64,000 nt of DNA, from positions 62,001 to 126,000 of the forward strand of contig JASAOO010003552.1 in NCBI GenBank assembly GCA_030849075.1, read 5' to 3'. The position numbers and the translations under genes were made by a program. This DNA is from Zelonia costaricensis. Its lineage: Eukaryota; Euglenozoa; Kinetoplastea; Trypanosomatida; Trypanosomatidae. Shown here in pieces: positions 58,343-64,000 of this stretch. The notes under the pieces are model-generated. The model had not been told where the DNA came from. It searched no databases and saw only the letters and a program-made list of their open reading frames with translations. How positions within the stretch are numbered: position 1 is the stretch's first letter; every line of letters begins with the position of its first letter.

Positions 58343-59719
58343 ATGGCGAAGGGGACCGTGAAGCGCAAGGCGACGCCGTCGTCGACGCGGAAGAAGAAGG
58401 CGCAGCAGCGCATCCGCAAGCAGATCCGCTCCAAGCTGCAGAAGAAGAAGCCGAACTGGAAGACGGCGCTGGCCAAGGCGTACACCGCCGACGACAAGGG
58501 CAGCAAGGATAAGAAGCCCAAGAAGGCCACCCGCAAGCGCAGCCGCGACAGCGACGGCGACGAGGACGAGGAGAACACGTTCAACTTCAAGCGCGACCGC
58601 GAGGACGACGAGGACGGTGAGGTGCAGAGCGACGTGGATGAGGAGAAGGAGGAGCGCATGAACCAGCGCGATCCGCTGGAGACACAGCTCTTCCTCAAGA
58701 ACCTGCCTCTCGACACGAACGAGGAGGAGCTGATGGCCTACTTCAAGACTCACTTCAGCGCTGTCAAGCGGGTGCTGCTGGTGCGCAACCGTGCCAGCAA
58801 GACGCTCTCCGGCACGGGCTTCGTGCACTGCGGCTCGGCGGAGCTGGCGACGAAGATTTTCGACTACGCGCAGCAGAACGCGCGCGAGGTGTCGGCTGTC
58901 GGCCGCGAGGAGATGAAGTCGCAGACGGACGGCCTGTCGCACCACCAGGCGAAGCGCATGCTGCACAAGATGCGCACGGACACCTTCATTGTGCGCGACC
59001 CCTTCCTCACGATGCGGGACACCAAATTCACGGTGATGCGGGTGCTCTCGCGCTCCGACACGCAGGAGGCGGTGAGCGCGCAGCAGAAGAAGAAGAAGCG
59101 CACCAAGGTGGCCGCCGACGACCCGCGCAACCTCTACCTCCTGCAGGAGGGTCTCGTGCTGCCTGACTCGGCCGCCGCCAAGGGTCTCCACCCGCGCTAC
59201 CTGCAGATGATCGAGGACGACTACACGCAGCGCAAGCAGCAGCTGACGAACAGCAACTACTTTGTGAGCAAGACCCGCCTTAGCGTGCGCAACCTGCCGC
59301 GCACCATGTCCGAGAACGACATGCGCCGCCTCTTCGCCGAGCAGGCCCGCACGTACCTGAAGAAGCACCCCGAGGACACGGAGAAGGGCAAATGGGGCAA
59401 GTACGGCCCGATCCGCAACGTGAAGCTGCTCAAGGACACGGCGGGCGTGTCGCGCGGGTACGGCTTCATCGAGTTTGTGAACCACAACGTCGCCATCAGC
59501 ACGCTGCGGATGCTCAACAACAACCCAACCGTGTTCGGCGATCAGCGCCGCTTGATGGTGTCCTTCGCGATTGAGAACATGAACGCGGTGCAGAAGCTGC
59601 AGCGCATGAAGGAGCTCAAGAAAGCCCGGATGGCCCGTGGCCCCAGCGGTGGCCACGCATCAGTCAAGACAGCAGCGCCGAAGAAGGCGGCGCCGCGGGT
59701 GAAGAAGAGCGCCAAGTGA
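58343..59719 (+). CDS. Nucleolar RNA-binding protein of the RBM28/Nop4 type
   Basis: RBM28/Nop4 acts in large ribosomal subunit maturation in the nucleolus. The 458-residue product has a very basic N-terminus (KRKATPSSTRKKKAQQRIRK), an acidic patch (70-108), an RRM at about 112-180 (TQLFLKNLPLDTNEEEL; FVHCGSA), the linker PRNLYLLQEGLVLPDSAAAK that is typical of RBM28, and a second RRM at about 309-412 with RNP2 LSVRNL and RNP1 SRGYGFIEF. LRMLNNNPTVFG after RNP1 also matches RBM28 (LINNNPEIFG). The match covers the third and fourth of the usual four RRMs; the first two are missing, so the protein is shorter than yeast Nop4 or human RBM28. Start is the ATG at 58343 (MAKGTVKRK). Confidence 0.88.
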   Translation: MAKGTVKRKATPSSTRKKKAQQRIRKQIRSKLQKKKPNWKTALAKAYTADDKGSKDKKPKKATRKRSRDSDGDEDEENTFNFKRDREDDEDGEVQSDVDEEKEERMNQRDPLETQLFLKNLPLDTNEEELMAYFKTHFSAVKRVLLVRNRASKTLSGTGFVHCGSAELATKIFDYAQQNAREVSAVGREEMKSQTDGLSHHQAKRMLHKMRTDTFIVRDPFLTMRDTKFTVMRVLSRSDTQEAVSAQQKKKKRTKVAADDPRNLYLLQEGLVLPDSAAAKGLHPRYLQMIEDDYTQRKQQLTNSNYFVSKTRLSVRNLPRTMSENDMRRLFAEQARTYLKKHPEDTEKGKWGKYGPIRNVKLLKDTAGVSRGYGFIEFVNHNVAISTLRMLNNNPTVFGDQRRLMVSFAIENMNAVQKLQRMKELKKARMARGPSGGHASVKTAAPKKAAPRVKKSAK

Positions 59720-61001
59720 GCCGCTGCATCAGCATGGCGGCCCTCTCTTATGGGGCGTATGTGTGTGTGTTTGTGTGGCCGCTGCTGGCGTTGCGTCATC
59801 GTGTAATCAAACTAAACAGTAGGGAAAGAGAGGAGGGCCGCCTTCGCGCTTAAAGGGCGGAGGAGGGTGGGCGGATGGACGCGGAGTCCTGGCGATGCCG
59901 TGCGAACGGCGCCGGGATTGTCTAACGGCTTCATCCCTCACGCCCCCCCCCTTTGTGTTCCGCGTCACGGTATGTGTTTTTTTCGTGTAATGTGCCGCAG
60001 TTGTGGCGTGCCACTGCGCTTCCGCTACTCTCTGTGTCTCCGTGCGCTACGGGCTGCAGGCACGGAGGCGTGGCGCGGGCTGCGCGGCGAGCGACTTATG
60101 GTGGCAGTGCAGCTGACCGAACGAAACAGGTATGGAGGAGGAAGCTGCACAGGCGAGCTCAGCGCAGCGCGGAGGCACTGCGTCGCCTTCCACACAGGTG
60201 GTGTTCCGGTGAAGGCGCGATGTGCGCCGCAGAAAAAAAAGAAATGAGCTGCACGTGCACTTGTGTGACTGCTCTCTCGCTGAGGCGCTCTAAGATGCCT
60301 TCATCAGCGCTTTCGCGCGCTACTTGCCGAGTGCCGGAGGAGGCGCGGGAAACTCATGAGCTCCTCTTCTCGCTGCGCCCTCGTCATCCCTCCCTCCTTG
60401 CTGCCCGTCCCCTCCCCGTCCTCTTCCACCCGCCGACGCATGCGCCCTTCTTCCCCATGGCCGTCGGAACAGAGCATAGAACGGACAGTCAGCCACTACC
60501 CTGGTGCAATTCTTCCGCCTGTACTGCTCCCCGCCGCACCCTTCAGCACCCGCGCGCACTGCACACTCGGAGTTTGCGTCACGGCGGCTGGAGCCCACTC
60601 CGCTGTGCAGCGCACGCATTCCCCTACTCGTCCCCACGCGCGTCTGCCCCGCCGTGCCGGAGTACGTTCTCCACGCCACAAGACTCACACGTACCTGCAT
60701 CGACACACAGTGCGGTGTACGCGGGCGGGTCGGTGCGTGAGCAGACTTTTCTTGGGGCCTCCCCTACGACCTTGGGTGTGGACTCTCCATCATCCGCCGC
60801 TCTCTCGTGTAGCTTGCAAGGCGACTATCACGGTGGTGATCGTGTTGCTCTCCACAGCTTCTCTTCGTTGCAGGCCTCGCGGCGCGTCACATCTTTTCTC
60901 CGGCCCTCCTTCTCCGTGCGTGGTCGCGCGTGCCCCTCTGGTAGAGTCTCGTGCGAGAGGCCCCAATCTAGCAGCCCTCCTCCTCAGCCCATCTCTCCGT
61001 C
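59720..61001. other. Spacer upstream of polytopic membrane protein gene
   Basis: A GT run follows the stop at about 59758-59776. From about 59860 to 60245 the composition is GC-rich and mixed and ends in an A-rich stretch (CAGAAAAAAAAGAAATGAG, 60228-60246). The remainder is pyrimidine-rich. The open + strand frames across 59953-61476 and 60356-61417 overlap the next gene in other frames and are not supported. Confidence 0.5.
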
Positions 61002-64000
61002 ATGTCCCATCCTCCCGCCGCCCCAGCATTTGGGGGGGCCGCCCCGCCAGCGCCACCGCCCACGACGCACCGTTGGTCTGGCAGCGCAGCCCCGCCCGGG
61101 TACGCGCCGTTCCCGCAGTACGCGTCAGCCGCGCCACAACAGCAGCAGCAGCAACCAGTCGGTGCGTACCCTGCACCGTCGTACCCTGCGTACGGTGCCG
61201 GCGCCCACCCTCCGCAGGCGCCGGGCGCCGCCGCCGCGTCCTCCGCGCAGGCGGGTGCGTACAGCCCATCCGCCACTTCGCAGAGCCTCGCGCAGGCGTA
61301 CCCCTCGTACCCCTCCTACCCAGCCTACGGTGGTGCCTATCCGGCGCAGGCCTCACAAGCACCGCCGCCGCCGCAGCCGCAGCAGCACGTGTACATTCCG
61401 CACGAGTCGACGCGTGAGGAGGTCGTCGACGCCGCCATCGCGGCCACGTCGCAGCACTGGGTGCAGACGCAGCTGAAACGTGAGACGGAGCGGCGCTACG
61501 AGCAGATGTACGGTGTCGCTCCGCCGACTGCCGCGGCCCGGGCGCGGGTCAACGGCGGCGGCGACGGTGGCGGCGATGACGGCTACGCGCGCGAGAACGC
61601 GGTGCGACACGCACCCGGGGCGGGCCCATCTCTGACCGCCTCTGCAGGCGTCGGCGGCGGGGCGATGTCGCAGCGGCCAGACGTCGAGTTTCTGATTGGC
61701 TCGCCGCGCCACGTCTGCCGCCTCGCGCTGCTCTTCCTGGCCACGCTCTTCGGCATTCTGCCGCTCATGTCCGCCTTCGCCTTCACGACGCTGCTGTGCG
61801 GCGTGGTGCTGCTGTACATCTCTGACTACCTCGGCTACCACCGCACGACGGTGCTCGTGCTGCTCGGCACGGCGTCTGTGTTTGCCACGGCGCTCCTCTT
61901 CACCAACATCCACGCGGCGGCCACCTCGTTCGGCCCCATGCTGATGATTGCCGACCTCGGCGGCGTTCTCATCATCGTCGTGGCTGCGGCGGTCCAGCAC
62001 TTCCGCTGGGTGCAGGAGACGTACCCCAACGTGCTGTGCGCGCTGGAGCGGCTCGTCTTCGCCGTCGGCCCGATTCTCTGCCTGCCGCCGCTGCTCACCA
62101 CCACCACCGCCCTCGTCGGCTCGCGCTACGCACCGTTCTTCTTCCTCGCGGTGATGTGCGCCCTGCACCAATTCTTCTACTGCCCGCTCAAGAGCAGCTT
62201 CCTCGTGCTCGTCTCGACCAAGAGCACGGCGCCAGCGGCGCCGACATCGGGGGCGCCGGCGGACGCACCGGCGAGCGCCGGCGTGCATGCCCGGCGGCGG
62301 AATGCTGGGGCGGCCGACGCCGAGGAGGAGCGCGTTGCCGGTCCCGCCGGCGATGCCGACGACGATGCCGCGTCGGTGGAGTCGAGCTCGTCCGCCCACG
62401 GGGCACCGTTGCAGCTCAACGAGCAGGTCGAGGCGCTGCTCTTCAGCTGCCTCCTGATCATCCTGCCGGTGGCGGTGTACAACGCTTTCCAGAGTAACTG
62501 GGACGACCACGTCTTGGCGAACATGCTCAACTCGGTCGGCCTTGTGTGCGGCAGCCTGGCCTACTTCTGCGTGTCACCGGCGCACAGCCTCTGGTTCCTG
62601 GCCTCGCCGCCGGAGGAGACGTACACGCTGTCGCAGCAGCTGGAGTACGACCCGCTGGGCCTCATGGACCTCGTCTCCGCCGTGCGTCTACCGCTGCTCT
62701 CCGTCGCCGCGGTGGTGGGCGTGCACTGGGGCGCCTACCGGCTGCTCGGCTCCCGCTACGCGTACCTCTTCTCCGGCCTGTCGTTCCCCTACAACGCCAT
62801 CCTGCTGCTCATCGCCTTCTACATCGCCGTGTACGTCGCGATTGAGATCAAGCGACTCCTCGACGTCGACGCGCGTGGCGGCGACGTGACCAAGGGCAAG
62901 TACCTGCTGCAGCGCACCCCCATCCTCGTCGGCAGCTGCGTCGTGGCCATCATCCTGTGCACCCTGACGAGTGCGCCCGGCGTCTTTTACTTCCCAGCCG
63001 TCCTGTCCATCACGTCCTTCAACCTCTTCCTCATGGATCGCACCAACGGGGGCCCGATGTTCTCCTTTACCGTCTTTACGTGCCTGATGCTGCTGTGGTG
63101 GATGTACCGCACCTACTCCTTCATCGTCATGGACCTGCGCGTGTTTGGCGAGACGGCAACGGTGCCGACGCCGGTGCTGGGGGTGAGTGTGATGTGGTGC
63201 TACGTCCTCGGCTGCATGAGCTTCACCCTCTCCTTCTCTTCCAACAAGGTGCCCCTCACGTGCGTCATGTTCCTGCTTGCCCTGCAGGTGACCTTCGTGG
63301 AGCACGTGCTGTACTCGCAGAAGGAGGAGGGCGCGTACCCGGCCGTGCTTGTCGCGCTGACGAGCGCCGTGGGAGTGGCGGTGGCGTGCCGCATGTACGC
63401 GAACGGCGTGTTCAGCGTGTACTCGGCGGCCTTCATCGCGTCGTGCTACGTCGCGAAGTTCTTCACCTTCCTCGTCGAGGTGACGAGCGCCTACTACGCG
63501 GCAGAGCTCAGCATGCACGACCGGCTCTCCCCCTTCCGCGCCGGCCTGCTGGTGGTGGAGATGACGGGTGGCTGGTGGGTCGCCCTCTACGCCGGCTACC
63601 TCGTCGCCACCTTCGAGATCGAGCGGCGGCGCCGCCTCAAGATGGAGGCGGCGAAGCGGATGCTGGTGCTGTACGCCGGCATGGCCGCGCTGCTGTCGCT
63701 GCTGACGGTGCGCAATGTGCAGCGGGCGGCGTACGAGCTCGTGACGCAGAGCTACGTGGCCGAGCAGGAGCTGCCGCACATCGCCGCCGGGACCTTCTGC
63801 GCCACCTTTGCGTTGCTGACGCTGCCGGTGTGGTGGCGGCTGCAGGGGCGCTACCCCGCCGTCTTTCCCCTCCGCGCCATCTCACGCGGCATGGCGCTGC
63901 TGGCGGTGGTGCTGCTGGCGGTGCAGCCGACGCGCGTGCTGGAGGACGACGTGTCGCCCTTCGACTACGACTTCGAGTACGCCGACAGCGGGCGCTACGC
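61002..64000 (+). CDS. Polytopic membrane protein with about 20 membrane segments (3' truncated by window)
   Basis: The frame is open from the ATG at 61002 to the window edge (999 codons, no stop). Residues 1-130 are rich in Pro, Ala, Tyr and Gln, with repeats such as PSYPAYG and YPSYPSYPAYGG and a short Gln run. A charged helix follows (about 132-165, HESTREEVVDAAIAATSQHW). From about 235 on there is a dense series of about 20 hydrophobic helices, e.g. LALLFLATLFGILPLMSAF, TTVLVLLGTASVFATALLF, EALLFSCLLIILPVAVYNAF and GWWVALYAGYLVATFEI. One hydrophilic loop (about 408-475) carries Ala/Asp-rich low complexity. I do not recognise a transporter or enzyme family and see no conserved charged catalytic motif within the helices. 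Codon use and composition agree with real coding sequence. Confidence 0.85.
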   Translation, partial: MSHPPAAPAFGGAAPPAPPPTTHRWSGSAAPPGYAPFPQYASAAPQQQQQQPVGAYPAPSYPAYGAGAHPPQAPGAAAASSAQAGAYSPSATSQSLAQAYPSYPSYPAYGGAYPAQASQAPPPPQPQQHVYIPHESTREEVVDAAIAATSQHWVQTQLKRETERRYEQMYGVAPPTAAARARVNGGGDGGGDDGYARENAVRHAPGAGPSLTASAGVGGGAMSQRPDVEFLIGSPRHVCRLALLFLATLFGILPLMSAFAFTTLLCGVVLLYISDYLGYHRTTVLVLLGTASVFATALLFTNIHAAATSFGPMLMIADLGGVLIIVVAAAVQHFRWVQETYPNVLCALERLVFAVGPILCLPPLLTTTTALVGSRYAPFFFLAVMCALHQFFYCPLKSSFLVLVSTKSTAPAAPTSGAPADAPASAGVHARRRNAGAADAEEERVAGPAGDADDDAASVESSSSAHGAPLQLNEQVEALLFSCLLIILPVAVYNAFQSNWDDHVLANMLNSVGLVCGSLAYFCVSPAHSLWFLASPPEETYTLSQQLEYDPLGLMDLVSAVRLPLLSVAAVVGVHWGAYRLLGSRYAYLFSGLSFPYNAILLLIAFYIAVYVAIEIKRLLDVDARGGDVTKGKYLLQRTPILVGSCVVAIILCTLTSAPGVFYFPAVLSITSFNLFLMDRTNGGPMFSFTVFTCLMLLWWMYRTYSFIVMDLRVFGETATVPTPVLGVSVMWCYVLGCMSFTLSFSSNKVPLTCVMFLLALQVTFVEHVLYSQKEEGAYPAVLVALTSAVGVAVACRMYANGVFSVYSAAFIASCYVAKFFTFLVEVTSAYYAAELSMHDRLSPFRAGLLVVEMTGGWWVALYAGYLVATFEIERRRRLKMEAAKRMLVLYAGMAALLSLLTVRNVQRAAYELVTQSYVAEQELPHIAAGTFCATFALLTLPVWWRLQGRYPAVFPLRAISRGMALLAVVLLAVQPTRVLEDDVSPFDYDFEYADSGRY

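Noticed and set aside
58154..59656. 500-codon antisense frame over the RBM28-like gene
   Set aside because: Leu/Val/Arg/His-rich mirror of the GC-rich coding strand; the + strand gene has clear RRM motifs. The same holds for antisense frames at 11423-12490, 22138-23583, 28142-29266 and 61353-62510.
59953..61476. 507-codon and 353-codon + strand frames across the start of the last gene
   Set aside because: They run into the last gene in other frames, end inside it, and are Arg/Ser/Pro-rich, as expected for shadows of a GC-rich gene.
1..64000. tRNA, rRNA, CRISPR array, intact transposon, spliced-leader RNA gene, strand-switch region
   Set aside because: None could be recognised. Dinucleotide runs are simple repeats without unique spacers, all genes lie on one strand, and no tRNA B-box-like sequence was noticed by eye, though a covariance-model scan could not be run.

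Overview
This window looks like nuclear DNA of a trypanosomatid, most probably a member of the Leishmaniinae (Leishmania, Porcisia, Leptomonas, Crithidia or a relative). The evidence is: about twenty intronless genes, all on the + strand, as in a directional polycistronic unit; GC-rich coding regions separated by long (0.5-3.8 kb) spacers full of polypyrimidine tracts, AC/GT dinucleotide runs and homopolymers; pyrimidine tract plus AG signals just before several start codons, as expected for spliced-leader trans-splicing; and protein families with the long Ala/Ser/Pro-rich insertions common in this group. The genus cannot be fixed from sequence alone. No promoter, strand switch, tRNA, rRNA, CRISPR array or intact transposon is visible.

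Layout: 1-1426, 3' part of the replicative helicase gene MCM7 (5' end outside the window). 1905-3521, two tandem nucleoside diphosphate kinase genes whose coding regions are identical but whose flanks are unrelated. 4801-6639, a probable mitochondrial protein with repeated modules that resemble the ArdC/Tc38-type single-stranded DNA-binding fold. 8499-10421, tubulin-tyrosine ligase. 11363-13546, a membrane FG-GAP protein with plant relatives. 15279-19388, a large C19 deubiquitinase. 21607-23484, a coiled-coil protein of the outer-dynein-arm docking family. 25712-26587, alpha-SNAP. 27804-29105, a TFIIH Tfb4/p34-like protein. 29106-32873, a 3.8 kb gene-free stretch.

32874-35237, a TMEM222/DUF778-like membrane protein expanded by low complexity. 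37702-39201, CDP-diacylglycerol synthase. 41048-43225, a protein with an atypical FYVE-like zinc finger. 45459-47348, a DNAAF4-like dynein assembly factor. 48251-49780, a URI-type prefoldin. 50985-54332, an unrecognised protein with repeated TFxP motifs. 55863-57092, proteasome subunit Rpn7. 58343-59719, a nucleolar RRM protein like RBM28/Nop4. 61002-64000, the start of a very hydrophobic protein with about 20 membrane segments that runs off the window.

Most genes are housekeeping and do not form a functional operon. Three, however, concern the flagellar axoneme (tubulin-tyrosine ligase, the docking-complex coiled coil, the dynein assembly factor), and two serve the ubiquitin-proteasome system. 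In such units, expression is normally set after transcription through UTRs, so the spacers probably hold most of the regulatory information. Function calls are by recognition of sequence motifs; no database search was possible.
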